The position numbers and the translations under genes were made by a program. A stretch of 64,000 nucleotides of DNA. It comes from Candidatus Gastranaerophilales bacterium. Its GTDB lineage: Bacteria; Cyanobacteriota; Vampirovibrionia; Gastranaerophilales; Gastranaerophilaceae. Where the stretch lies: the NCBI GenBank assembly GCA_944323925.1, contig CALUUI010000009.1, positions 1 to 64,000 on the forward strand, written 5' to 3'. Shown one piece after another: positions 8,297 to 22,000 of the stretch; the stretch's first letter is position 1; every line of letters begins with the position of its first letter. The notes under the pieces are model-generated. The model was not told where the DNA came from, ran no database searches, and saw only the letters and a program-made list of their open reading frames with translations.

Positions 8297-8680
8297 TTAA
8301 TTTTTAAATTGTTCATTTATCCGTTGAAGAATTCTTTTATTTGTTATACTAAAATCATTTTCGTTTAGTTTATATGGTTCGTTTGTTGTTTGAATAGTGG
8401 AATATTTATTTTCTATATGTGGTTTATTAATATCCAACTTTGATAGCATAGTTGTACGTTCTGTATCACCTGCAACTAAAAAGTATTCTTCTCCGGCTTT
8501 TATTACATATAAATTTTTCCTTGGTGCAATTGTTAGTTTATCTTGAACGCTTAGAAGTCTGCCTTCTTTGGTATTGTTGTTTACACCGCAGATTTTTTTA
8601 TATATGCTTACTGCAATAAGCATTACGCCTGACATTGCAAAAACGTATACTATAAAATTAGTTAAATATCCTATATTCAT
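8297..8680 (-). CDS. fliO: FliO-like flagellar assembly protein
   Basis: A 127-residue protein with one N-terminal membrane helix (about 5-26) and a short cytoplasmic domain containing LTIAPRKNLYVIKAGEEYFL. This matches the FliO/MopB pattern of a strand pair with YVVKxGxxxxL. FliO helps FliP oligomerise and is not part of the finished gate. The assignment also rests on position between the switch gene and fliP, the standard order. The C-terminal 50 residues are hydrophilic and unrecognised. Sequence conservation of FliO is low, so the call is less firm than for fliP, fliQ and fliR. Confidence 0.8.
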   Translation of the reverse strand: MNIGYLTNFIVYVFAMSGVMLIAVSIYKKICGVNNNTKEGRLLSVQDKLTIAPRKNLYVIKAGEEYFLVAGDTERTTMLSKLDINKPHIENKYSTIQTTNEPYKLNENDFSITNKRILQRINEQFKN

Positions 8681-8713
8681 TTTTATTTATTAACTCCGAT
8701 TTTTAAAAAGTCA

Positions 8714-9061
8714 TTAATTATCAGGATCAAAATCGCTGTAGTCAAAATCTTCTTTTGACTCAGTATCTGTTATTTCTGCATCAGGAAAGTCATTTGTTGC
8801 TGTTTGTGTTTCCCCTGTTGCTTGAGGATTTACTCCGTCGATTTTTACACCATACCTGTCGTTTATTATTACTAAGTCTCCGTATGCAACTGTCTTGCCA
8901 CCCACTTGAAGGTATACTTTGTTATCATATACTGAGCTTATATCTACCACTATTCCTTCTTCTATATTTTTTAATTCACCTAATGGGATTTTTACTTTTT
9001 CGAATACTGCTGTCATATCTACTTGAATACTATCCCATAGGTTTGTATTCTCTTCACTCAT
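8714..9061 (-). CDS. Candidate internal-start product: FliN-like SpoA2 protein, 115 residues
   Basis: Inside the hybrid gene, codon 253 is an ATG preceded by GGAGG (9069-9073) with 7 bases between, an ideal ribosome binding site in the same frame. The product would start MSEENTNLWDSIQVDMTAVF and consist of the second SpoA domain plus the acidic tail, the size of FliN. In YscQ/SctQ and SpaO an internal start is known to produce a separate SpoA2 protein that binds the full-length form. Here it is inferred from the ribosome binding site and domain boundary only. Confidence 0.6.
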   Translation of the reverse strand: MSEENTNLWDSIQVDMTAVFEKVKIPLGELKNIEEGIVVDISSVYDNKVYLQVGGKTVAYGDLVIINDRYGVKIDGVNPQATGETQTATNDFPDAEITDTESKEDFDYSDFDPDN

Positions 9062-9817
9062 TTCGTTTCCTCCATTGTTCTCTAAGGGAACTATTAATTT
9101 CATTTCTGGTTTGATTTTTATATCTTTTATTACGGTATTACCAACTATTAAGTGCATATTGTTTGCTCTACTGTGGTCACATACTACAATATCTCCTATA
9201 TCCAGTCGCTTTATTTCAGATAACGGGAATCGGGTACTTCCTACTATTAAGTTTACTTCGACTAATGAATTTGAAAAAAAATCTTCGTTTATTTTTTGCT
9301 CTTTAATTGTTTTTTCTGGGGGAACCAGGATATCACGGGGTAATGAGATGATAAATTTTGCGGCATCTTCTGACAGCTCATTCTTTACCAAAAACGTTAA
9401 ATGCAGTGTTTCGGTATATTTTTTTTCTCGTTCTATCTTAAAGTTTGGAGCTAGTTTTTCGTATAAGAAGTCATTAAAGGCTGTTATTATTCTTGCCTCT
9501 AATTCGCTAACTTCTGTTAAATCAAAGCCCTTATTTGTATTTCCTAAAACCTTATCCAGTATTACATTTATTGTATCTTGTGAAATGCGAATAAACATAT
9601 CATTCTTTTTGTTTATTTTTATTTTGGTTACAAAAAATGTTTCGTTTTGTGATAGGATATTCATATTTTGGCTGATTGAAATTAACTTAAATTTTAAGCC
9701 TTCAAAGAAAAATTCATCAGAGGATGCTTGTATAATTGGTGAAAATAATTTTTCTAACCAACTATATTGTTCATATACATCGTTTAAAAATACACTGCTT
9801 AATATAGAACTGCTCAT
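8714..9817 (-). CDS. FliM/FliN hybrid switch protein with two SpoA domains
   Basis: A 367-residue protein. Residues about 70-130 (DTINVILDKVLGN to EARIITAFNDFL) resemble the FliM middle domain. Two SpoA (FliM/FliN C-terminal) domains follow at about 184-245 and 263-327, and the tail is acidic (SKEDFDYSDFDPDN). The N-terminal CheY-binding EIDxLL motif of FliM is not seen. Two SpoA domains in one chain is the layout of SctQ in type III secretion systems, or of a FliM-FliN fusion. It is the first gene of the run leading into fliO-P-Q-R and presumably builds the C-ring. An internal start at 9061 is listed separately. AAGGG precedes the ATG. Confidence 0.85.
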   Translation of the reverse strand: MSSSILSSVFLNDVYEQYSWLEKLFSPIIQASSDEFFFEGLKFKLISISQNMNILSQNETFFVTKIKINKKNDMFIRISQDTINVILDKVLGNTNKGFDLTEVSELEARIITAFNDFLYEKLAPNFKIEREKKYTETLHLTFLVKNELSEDAAKFIISLPRDILVPPEKTIKEQKINEDFFSNSLVEVNLIVGSTRFPLSEIKRLDIGDIVVCDHSRANNMHLIVGNTVIKDIKIKPEMKLIVPLENNGGNEMSEENTNLWDSIQVDMTAVFEKVKIPLGELKNIEEGIVVDISSVYDNKVYLQVGGKTVAYGDLVIINDRYGVKIDGVNPQATGETQTATNDFPDAEITDTESKEDFDYSDFDPDN

Positions 9818-10010
9818 ATTATCCCTTAATATCCCAATCTCATATTATTATTACTTTCTCTATATTACATCAACTGTTTACAGGATTTTTCTTCAAATAA
9901 TTCTTTACATATAAATTTACTTATATAATCTTTATAAATGATTTACAAACAGTATTTGGTTAGATTAAAATATAAGCATCATTTGATTGGGAAGTAGTGC
10001 AAAGTTGTAT

Positions 10011-13000
10011 ATGAAGAATAGTAAGCAAAAGCAATTCTTAATAATAGCTGCTGCAATATTGGCTATATGTTTGCAGCAAGATAATTCTTTTGCTGTTACA
10101 ACAAATGTTGATTCAGGAACAGCCACTGCTAACACAACCACAGGTAATGTTACTTATGGTGGCAAAAGTTATTCTTGGAATATTGATAAAGGTGATATTC
10201 TTATTCTTGATGGTGGAACATTATCAGTTACCGCAAGAACAACAGGTGTTGCAAATGGTATTTTACAAGCAACTACCGGTAAAATACTTATGAATCAAGG
10301 CTCTTATGCCGGGTTTACTACTTTAACTTTGCATTCAGGTTCTAGTATTTTACAAGATGTAGTGCTTGATATTCGTAGCTATTCGTCTATTTTATTGAAT
10401 GGCGGAGAACTCTATGTTGGTAGTGATGATGATTTTAGATCTAATTCAAGTATTCAGCTTCAAAATGGAACCTTATATCTGCAGGATGCTAATTCGGGCT
10501 TTAGTGTTCAGGCGACGGGCGGTACTATTGAGCTTTTAAGCGGAACATTAGATATCCTTTCTACAACTTATGCTTCATCTTCAATTGCTTCTGAGGTTGT
10601 AATTAATACTGCTCTTGATACTTTGTTGCAAGTTACTTCCGGAAATTTGTATATTAGTTCAAATGATAATATTCAAGGCGGATTGTCCCTTGTTGGGGCA
10701 AACGGTAATATTTATATTGATGGTTCAAATTATACTCCTAATTCTTATACTCAAACTTCGGGAAATTTGAATTTACAAAATTCTGAATTTACTTTGAATT
10801 CATCTTCTGAAGTAACGGGTGGTAATATTAATCTTGACGGTAGTTCTGTATTAAATATTCAAAACGGAAAAGAGTCTACAGTTGGTGTGAATGCTTCAGA
10901 TGGCGATTCTGTTAATATATCAAATTCTTCTACTTTAAATCTCAATAGTGGTAATATCCAAAAAGATGCAGATTTAAGTGTTGATTCAACTTCCGGAATT
11001 AATGTATCAGGTACAGGTGCTGTTTTAAATATTGATTCACAGGATAATTATTCTGGAAAATTAGGTGTTAACGGTGGAACGGTGAATCTTTTTGATAAAG
11101 ATTTTTCTTCTAACGAGTTAGAAGTGACATCCGGATCTCTTAATCTTGATAAATCTACGGTTACGTTTAACGGACAAACTTCTTCTCTTGCTGGCGGTGA
11201 GCTTAATCTGACTAACTCATCTGAATTAAATATTACTAATACAGAGGCTTCTTCTTCTCTTAATACCACAGATGCTACTTCTAACAAAATCAATATTACT
11301 GACAATTCAACATTCACAATGCTTGGTGGTGCTATTAACGAAGCTGCTCAAGTTAATATTGCAGATGGATCAAAATTTGTTTTAGATTCTTCTTCAGCTT
11401 CTCTAAGTATTGATAATAACGATACCTGGGGTGGAGATATAGAATTGTCTAATGGTAACTTAAATATCATTGGGCATCAAATTTTAACAAGTGAAGGTCA
11501 AAATTATACTCAATATTTGGGGACGTTAACACTTACTAATTCTGAATTAACTCTGGATACTCCTGATTCTTTTATTACAGGTGGAAATATAGTTCTTAAT
11601 TCTGATTCATCAATTAATATTATGAACGGAATGGAAAATAGTGCTGCTATTAATAATGATGGTAAAAATAGTTTTTCTATCGGAAATTCTTCTTCTTTTG
11701 CAATGACTAGCGGTGTTTTGTCTGAAGATGCGGATATTTCCGTAGGTTCAGGTTCTTCTCTTACTTTACATGATGGCGCTTCGGTTACTATTGATAGTTC
11801 CGATAAGTGGGATGGAACGGTTATTTCTGACGGAAGTCTTACGGTTAAAGATAAGGATATCGTAACAGATGATTCTGTTATATATCAACAGGGAACTTTA
11901 GGGCAAAAAGGAAGTCTGGTTCTTGATAATTCCGGTATGGTTTTAAATGAAGGTTCATATACCGAAGCTGGAACAATAAATCTTTTAAATGATGCAAGTC
12001 TCACTTATCAAAATAATAGAAATAATTATGCAAGTATAACAACTGATGAATTAAGTAATTCAAGTGTTACTTTAGCAAGCGGGTCTTCATTAGTTTTAAA
12101 TGGCGGAAATATATATGAAAACGCAAAGTTAGATATTAGTGGAGATTTACAAGTTAGCGGTGCTTCTATTGTTTTAGACTCAGCAACTGATAATTGGGAT
12201 GGTACGATTTCTTTATTTAAAGGAAATGTTTTATTAAAAAATATAGATAAAACTTCTGGTTTTGCTCAAGTTGGAGGGGTATTAGAACTTATTGATACCA
12301 GTATTAATCTTAATACTGAAAATGATATTTTAGACGGTGGAAATATTAGTATGAATCAAGGTTCTAATTTGATTATTTCCAATAATAAAGAAAATCAAAC
12401 AGATTTTATTTCTACTGATACGAGTGCTAATGGCTTAACTATAAATAATGATTCAACTTATGATATAAAGGGTGGAAATATTTCCCAACAGACTGCTGTT
12501 AACGTAGAGTCAGGTTCTGCTTTGTCTGTTTCAGGTGCTAGTGTTGTTTTGGATAAAGATACTGATTCTTTAAATGGTTCCCTTTCATTACATTCGGGTG
12601 ATATTTCAATTAATAATTTTAATAATGGCGATTCCATTATTACAGATGGTTCTAGGTTGTATAACCAAGATGGTGGAACGCTGAATTTAAATTCTACTTC
12701 TTTAACTTTAAATGATGGTTCTGTAATTTCTAACGGTACGGTTAACCTTACACAAAATTCATCAATTGCATTTAGTAATGGCGTTGAAAACTCCGGAACG
12801 CTTAATTTAAATGATTCTACTACAAATACTCTTTTATTAGAGGATAATTCAACACTTTCTCTTGTTGGTGGAATTATTAACGATGCAGCATCAGTTACGA
12901 TTGATTCCGGTTCGACATTGAATCTTAACGGTGCAGGGGTTAATGTTGCTATTACAGGCGAAGATGTTTGGCAAGGAAATCTAAATCTTTCCAGTGGAAC

Positions 13001-16000
13001 TTTGAGTATTAAAGACGGATTTCATTCGTCTGATGCTAATAAGACTTATACCCAAACAGGTGGAACTCTCAATCTTAACGGTTCTTCAATTCAGTTAAAC
13101 ACTTCGGAGTCTTATGTATCAAATGGTAATATTAATTTATCAAATAATTCAATGTTAGTTTTTGATAACAGTTATGATAATGCTGCTAATATTACAACTA
13201 CAGATTCATCACTAAATAATTTAACTGTGTATGAAGGTTCTAATCTTACTTTAACTGGCGGTAACATTAATAAAGAAGCAAATGTTACTATTGACTATGG
13301 CTCAGATATTAATGTTAAAGGAGCTACATTAAGTCTTAATAGTGGTGATGTATGGTCTGGTGGTGTAAATTTGAGAAGTGGCTCTGTTACTTTATCAGAT
13401 GCTTTAAATAAAGTAACAACGGCAGATAATTTTTATACGCAAACTGATGGGACTTTGTATATCGATAATGCTTCTTTAACTTTAAATACTAAAGAATCAT
13501 ATATTACCGGAGGTTTAGGGTATTTACAGAATTCGGGTTCTTTAACTATTTCAAATGGGCTTGATACAAACTCAATTCAGCTGTATGCAAATGATGGAAC
13601 GGCTTCAAGTTTAAGTATTTTAAACGGTTCAACTTTAAAATTAACTGATGGTTCTATTGCTGAATCTGCAAATGTGACAATAGATAATACCTCTAGTTTA
13701 AATATTTCAGATGGGACTGTTGATCTTAATTCCTCCACGGGTGATGATTGGAGTGGAAAGATAGAGCAAAATGGTGGAACATTAAATTTATCAGGATTTA
13801 ACAGAGATAATGGTACCTTAGTTTCACAAACAGGAAATCTAAACTTAAACGAAAATGCCAAGATAGAGCTTGCTGCTGGATCGCAAATAGTTTCTAATAC
13901 CAGAATTAATATTGCTGATACCTCGGAACTCCATATTAGTGGTGGGTCTACAACAATTAATTCTGGAGATATATGGACCGGTGATATATTTCTCACGGAT
14001 GGTTCATTAAGTTATACGTCTTTAACTCAAAATGGAAATATATATGCAGATGGTGGTAGATTAAGTGTTTATAGAACTTCTGGCAAGGGTATATTGTATG
14101 TTGAAGGTGATTCATATATAAATTCAGGTACAGAAGTTAGTTTGACTGGAAGTGCAAATATTGTAGTTGGTTCCGGTGGTAAAGTTTACTTTAATCAAGG
14201 CGACAATTGGGCTAGTGGAACATTAATTACTATTAATGATGGCGGACTTTTTGATTATAGTGATTTAACTTCTGGCGGTAATATCAATGGTTCAGGCGGT
14301 GTGTTAGATATTCATTCGGGTATATTTAATTTGTCTAGTACCGTTTCTTACATTTCACAAGCTGTTGCTTTGACTTTGGACGAAGGTGCAACTATTTCTG
14401 TTAGCAGCAATAATGCTTCAAGTGGCGGGTTAACTATTAATCAAGGTACGGGTGTTGCGGATGATGTTTGGAATGGTGATATTGAACAATCCGGTGGAAC
14501 TATTAATTTAGTTGGGGTTGATAAGCAAACCTCGGGGACTTCTGCTTTTAATCAAACAGGGGGGATCCTTAATTTAACAGCTGGAACTAATTTAGTTCTT
14601 AATGAGGGTTCTTCAATAAAAGATAGTTCTGTAGTAAAATTTGCATCCAGTGGTGATACTTCTTCTCTTACTATTGCAAACGGGCTTTCTGATAACAAAG
14701 CTGACTTAAATACTAGTGGGCGTGGTGATAGTTTTATTATTGATAATAATTCTACTTTTACACATGTTAATGGTACTGTTAGTGCTGCAGATAATGTTAG
14801 TATAAAAGAAGGGTCTTCATATAATCTTGAAGGTTCTTCTTCATCTAAAATTGCTAACTTATACTTGAATGAGGGCGATGAGTTCTCCGGAAATGTAAAT
14901 CTTACATCCGGCTATGGAAGATTGTATATTGATAATATTTCAAAGTCAGAAACAGCTGCTTTAATTCAGTCCGCAACAAATGCAGTTACTACTGTTACTG
15001 GTGAAAACTTTGTATTAAATAATGCATTAGATAATATTTCAGCAGGCTCATTTGTTATCGGTGATGGTTCTTCAGGTACGGTTTTAGGTATTAGTGCCGG
15101 TAGTATTCAAGATGGTGCTAAGGTTAGTATTAATAAAAATTCAACTGTTAATTTATCTGGAGGATATTTATCACTAAACAGCGGAGATGTTTGGAGCGGT
15201 TCTATTCTTCAATCAGGTGGAACATTAAATTATGATAAACTAACTTCTAACGGAATTATAAATTCTAATGGTGGAAATTTTAACATTACAGGAAATTCTA
15301 CTCTAGATGTTTCAGCAGGTTCATCTATTGGAGCGGATACAAATTTATCACTTGAGTCTGGTTCTAATATCAATATTACGAATAACGGAAATGTTACTGT
15401 TAATTCCGGTGACAGCTGGAGTGGTAATATTCATAATACCGGCGGAATAGTTAATGTAGATGGAACTACCAAAAACTCTGATTCTGTTTATATTCAAGAT
15501 GATGCTGATTCGATATTAAATGTTACAGGGCAAGGGTTTAATTTATCAAATTCTTCGGATTCTATTTCTCAAGGTTTATTAAATATAGGCAATGATGAAG
15601 GGGCGTTGTCTGATTTTACACTCTCAAATGGCTCAGTTGCAGATGAGGTTAAAGTAAATGTTTATGACAATGCTTCTTTAATTATTGATGGCGGTAATTT
15701 AACTTTATCTGATGTTGATAATATTGATGGTAAACTTGATTTAAGAGATGGACAACTAACTCTTAGAGATTTTATTTTAAATTCTGATTTTGTTCAGACT
15801 GGTGGAATTTTAGATTTATATTCATCAGAATTACATCTCTCAGAAGTAGGTTCGGCAATCAATGGGTCCGTTTATTTGAACGATGGTTCTGTTGTTGATT
15901 TTAATTCAGGGACAGAAAATAATGTAGAGTTGATAACGGATAATTCAGCTAATAAGATTGATATCCAATCCGGTAAAGTTACATTAACGGGTGAATCTAT

Positions 16001-19000
16001 TGTAAATAATGCTTCTGTTTTAAATTTAGCGGGCAGAGGGGAATTAAATATTTCTCAAGGAACAGTCAATCTTAATAACAATGATACTTGGGCTGGTACA
16101 ATATTTAATTCGTCTGAGTTAAATATTGATAATTTATCTAAGACAGGCAGTTTAGTCCAAGAAAATTCTTCTGCTGTTACAAATATTACAGGCAGTGGAT
16201 TTGATTTGAATTCTTTCGGTGACAGTATATCAGCAGGAAGTTTAAATATTGGTAACGGACAAACTTCAGGTAAATTAACAATTTCAGCCGGAAGTGTGGG
16301 TGAAGATGCTAACTTGAATTTAGCTGAAAATTCAGCAATAAATGTTGATGGTGGTACTTTAACACTTGATTCTGCAGATATTTGGGCGGGCGATATTAGT
16401 GCCTTAGCCGGTACAATTAATGTTATAACTGATATTGACAGGACGGGAGCTTTAACTGTTGATGGTGGTACAATTAATTTTTATTCTGCGTTTACTTTGA
16501 ATGGGCAAGATGTATTGAATAGTGGTTCGGTTAACCTCTATGGTAATCTTAATTTGGTTGATGAAGCTAATTTATCCTCTGACATTGCTCTTAATATTAA
16601 TAATTACGCAACACTTGATATTGATGAATCATCAATTGCCAATGTTGGACAAAATGATAATTGGCGTGGAAGTATTAATAATAAAGGTATTTTAAATTTA
16701 TCTTTAAGTAAAACTACATCTGCTTCTTCTGTTTATACCCAAGATGGTGGTACTCTTAATATTTCTGATTCTGCTCAACTGATACTTAACTCCGGCAGCT
16801 CTATTATTAATAATGGTGAGGTTAATTTAACTGAGAATTCAGAAATTAGTTTTAATAATTCGACTAATAATAGTGCAGTGATAAATACTGTTGATAATAC
16901 AAATAATGTTATTAATGTAACAAATGGAGCAACTTTAGATTTAGGTGACGGGACAAATATTAATTCTCAAGCAAAGGTAGATTTCTCCGGTGATGTTTCT
17001 ATTTCAAACGGGAATTTGGTTTTGAATACCGGAGATGTTTTAGCCGGAGATTTATCAAATAATGGCGCTAATGTAACTTTTGATGGAGTAAATAAAACAG
17101 GAGCATATATCCAGAATTCTTCTGACGCTATTTTAAACATCCTCTCTGATATGACATTATCTGATATTGATAAAATTAATTCCGGAAGTCTTAGCATTGA
17201 TGGCGCAAATCTTACCTTAGATGGATTATCAATAACTGATCTTATTGATGTAAGTTTGGCAGAGGATGCTAAATTGACTATATTACAAGGAAGTGATGTT
17301 TACTTATCATCTGATGATACCCTCCTTGGCTCAATTGATAACTCCGGAAATTTAACTGTTAAAGATATTACGCTTGGAAATTCTTATTCGCATAATAATG
17401 CTCAACTTATTATGGATAATTCAACATTTAATTCTAAGGATGGAGTGATAAATGGAGGCTCTATTACTTTAAATAATAATTCTGAATTGAATATTTCTAA
17501 TTCTGCACAAAATACGGTTGGTGTTGTAACTGATGGTTCAAATAACAAGTTGGGAATAACAAATAATTCTACTCTAGTTATGGAAAGTGGAAATATCATA
17601 GAAGATTCAATTTTAAATATAGAATCAGGGTCTACACTAAGATTAGAAGATGCGTCGGTATCAATTAATGATAATTCTGCAACTGCTGATATTTGGGATG
17701 GTACTATTGAATTAACTACGGCAAACAGTACATTAAGGCTTGTAGATTATACATCTCCGGTTGGTAAATTGATTGCAGAGCAAGGTAACTTAATACTTGA
17801 TGGTACAACTATACTTTCACTTAGAGACGGTTCAATTGCAGAAGCGGTAGCTTTAGATATAGGTACAGATGCAACCCTTTATTTATCCGGAGCATCTTTG
17901 AATCTTGATTCTTCAGATAAGTGGGGAGGAAAAATTATTATGAATAATTCTTCTTCCAGCTTAACACTTACAGATATTGTAACTGATGACGCATCAAGCC
18001 TTATTGCTCAAGATGGAAGTTTGATTTTAGACAATTCTACTTTGAATTTAACAGGGACATCTCAAATAAGTTCTGAAGTAGATGTTACGATTGAAGCTGA
18101 TTCAACCTTAAATATAAGTGGAGGAAATGTAACCTTAGACGGGTTAACCGACAAATGGGAAGGAAAGCTGACAATAAGCGACGGAAACTTGACATTAGAT
18201 AATATGGTGAAAGATGAAAATGGTATATTTGAACAAACCGGCGGAACAACGACCATATTAGGAACAAGTTTTGATATGAACAATTCCGGAGATTTTGTAA
18301 AAGACGGAACGTTAATAGTTGGAGATGGCATAAACGAAGCATTATTAACAGTGTCTAAAGGAACGATATATGATGATGCGACTTTGGTAATAAAGGATAA
18401 TGCAGAAGTAAATATAATAACAGACGGAAGTAGCGGCGAAAGCGGAAGCGGAAGTGGCGGCTTGGATTGGTCAGGGCATGTACAGGTAGACGGTGGTAAA
18501 TTAACAATAGCAGATACTGAAAAGACAGGAACTTTGACTCAAACAGGCGGTGAGATAGTAGTAAGCGGAAGCGGCTTTGATTTAAACAGAAGTGAAGATA
18601 ATTTAAGCGGCGGAAGTTTGGTAGTAGACGGTAACTTAGGAGTAAGTGCCGGAACAATCGGAGCTAATAATAACTTAACAATAAATGAAGATGGTCAAAT
18701 ATCAATAAATGGCGGAAGTGTAACCGTAAATGGCGGGGATGTATGGAACGGACTTGTTGATGTTACAGCTGGTAATATGTTTATTGATTCATTTATAGGG
18801 GATGTTTCGTATTCTCAATCCGGAGGGAATCTCTCTGTAGAGAATGCCTCTAATATAACTTTGGGCAGCGGGTCATTGATTACCGGTGGGCAAATTAGTA
18901 TTGATAATAGTTCTATCGTTTCTAGTATTGGCTCAAGTATTAATGATGCTGATGTTATTCTAAATAATAATTCAAGTTTAACAATTTCTAACAGCGATAT

Positions 19001-22000
19001 TAATAATGTTAACTATTCTTCAGATGATTCTAATAATAAATTAACGATTTCTGATAGTTCAACGTTGAATTTGAACTCAGGAAAAGTTAAAGAACAAACA
19101 ATTGTTGATATTCAAGAAGGTTCTAATTTAAGTATTAAAGGTGATTCTTCTGTAGTTATTGATTCGAATACCGGTAGTGCAGATAATTGGGCAGGCGAAA
19201 TTACTCTTGTAGACGATAATAGTACACTTATTTTAAAAGATTATGTTAAGAGTGGTACAAGTTCCTTGAATGCTGAAAAAGGTAATTTTATTCTCGATGG
19301 TAAAACTATTCTTACCCTTGAGGATGGAACAATTGCCCAGTTAGTTAAGTTAACAATTAATGAAGATGCAAGACTTAATCTCTCCGGCGGTTCTTTAACT
19401 CTCGATAGCCAAGATACTTGGTTAGGGACTATAGGCATGGATAATTCAAGCAGCAGTCTTACACTTGATGGGATGAATATTGGTGATGACGCTAATTTGA
19501 TTGCTACAGAGGGTAATTTAATTTTACAAGATTCTGTTTTAACTATTGGTGGTACTTCTAATATAGATAATAATGTCAATTTGAATATAGATGCAGATTC
19601 TACTGTTAATCTTGCTGCTGGTGATTTGTATATTAATGATGGTGATACTTGGTCAGGAAAAATAAATAATAATGGCGGCAATTTAACTATTGATAAGAAT
19701 ACAACAAATAAAGATGGAATTTTATCTCAAACAGTTGGTTCTGCAAATACAACAGTTTTAGGTGCAACATTTGATTTAAATAATGTATTAGATAGTATTT
19801 CAAGTGGTTCACTTGTCATAGGTAATGGTGTTGATAATGCAGTACTTACAATATCAAACGGAACTGTTTCTGATGGTGCAGATGTTAATATTACTAATAA
19901 TTCTCAAATTATTGTTTCAGGCGGTAATTTAACCTTAGCGTCAGGTGATATATATGATGGTGAAGTTTCAATTACTAATGGAACGCTTATATTAGGAGAT
20001 GTTTCAAAAACAGGTATTCTTAGCCAGACTGGTGGGCAGATTAATGTATCAAATAATTTTGATATGAATAATGCCGCAGACTCCCTAACAGGTGGTAGAC
20101 TTTCTCTTGGGGCAAATTCTAAGTTCACAGTTTCAGATGGTACTATATCTGAAGGTTCTGCGATTACTATGGGAAATGGCGCCGAGCTTGCAGTTAATGG
20201 TGGAAATGTAGCTCTTAATAATAATGATAGCTGGACGGAAAAAGTAAGTGTTAATGGCGGAACTTTAAACATTTCTGATGTTGTTAAAACAGGAGAGTTA
20301 GTCCAAACTTCAGGTTTAACTAATATACTTGAAGATTTTACTTTAAACAATTCTCAAGATAATATCTCAGGTGGAAGGTTGTCTATTTCTGATGGTGCTA
20401 ATTTAACGGTATCAAACGGTAATGTAACATCTCAGGCGGAAATTGTATTTAATGAATCCTCCAAAATAACAGTTTCTGGCGGAAATATTGAATTAAATGA
20501 AAATGATGCTTGGGGTGGTGCTGTTGAACAAACAGGCGGAAATATAACAGTTAGCGGTTTTGATAATAACTCTAATAAAAATGGAATTATTAATTCAAAT
20601 TCCGGAAAATTAACTATTGGCAGTGGATATTTAACCATAGGCGATGCATCATCTATTGGTAATAATACTCAATTAATAATTAGTAATGGCTCAACATTAG
20701 ATATTACAGGCGGCGATGCTGCAATAAACAGTAATGATACTTGGAGCGGAAATGTTTCTATTTCGGATGGAAATTTAGCTATTAATGATGTTGACAAAAC
20801 TACTTCTAGCGGTTCAAGTTTCACTCAATCTGGTGGAAATTTGAATATGAACGGTAGTAATCTTACTATAAATGATTCAAATTCTTCTATTACAAATGGA
20901 AATCTTGAACTTTCAGATTCTAATTTGACGATGAATGATGGTGTAGTTTCAGATAGTGAAATTTCTCTGGGAGATAATTCAGGTATTAATATTTCTAACG
21001 GAAATACTAACAGTGGAAGTATTACGACTGACGGAACTTCAAACAATATAGAGATTTCCGGTAATGATACAGTTTTAGATATAACAGGTGGAACTATAGA
21101 CAAATCTGCTAATGTTACAATTGGTTCAGGTTCTACTGTTAATATAACCGATTCCTCAGCAAATGTAACCCTAGATGGCTTAACCGATAAGTGGGAAGGA
21201 AAGCTGACAATAAGTGACGGAAACTTGACATTAGATAATATGGTAAAAGACGAAAATGGTATATTTGAACAAACCGGCGGAACAACGACCATATTAGGAA
21301 CAAGTTTTGATATGAACAATTCCGGAGATTTTGTAAAAGACGGAACGTTAATAGTTGGAGATGGCATAAACGAAGCATTATTAACAGTGTCTAAAGGAAC
21401 GATATATGATGATGCGACTTTGGTAATAAAGGATAATGCAGAAGTAAATATAATAACAGACGGAAGTAGCGGCGAAAGCGGAAGCGGAAGTGGCGGCTTG
21501 GATTGGTCAGGGCATGTACAGGTAGACGGTGGTAAATTAACAATAGCAGATACTGAAAAGACAGGAACTTTGACTCAAACAGGCGGTGAGATAGTAGTAA
21601 GCGGAAGCGGCTTTGATTTAAACAGAAGTGAAGATAATTTAAGCGGCGGAAGTTTGGTAGTAGACGGTAACTTAGGAGTAAGTGCCGGAACAATCGGAGC
21701 TAATAATAACTTAACAATAAATGAAGATGGTCAAATATCAATAAATGGCGGAAGTGTAACCGTAAATGGCGGGGATGTATGGAACGGTCTTGTTGATATT
21801 ACTGACGGCGATTTAATATTAGATGGCGCAGATAAGACCGGAATTTTAACTCAAACCGGCGGAGATACCGTAATAGTTGATGATTTTAATCTTAACAATT
21901 CTTCTGACTTGATTTCAGGTGGAAATTTAACCATTCAGGAAGGTACCCTGACAATTTCTCAAGGTACTGTTTCTGAGGGTGCAAATGTTAATATAAATAA

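Noticed and set aside
9987-10010. TTG 9987 as the start of the autotransporter
   Set aside because: It adds eight residues before the signal peptide n-region. ATG 10011 (or TTG 10005) gives a cleaner signal peptide.
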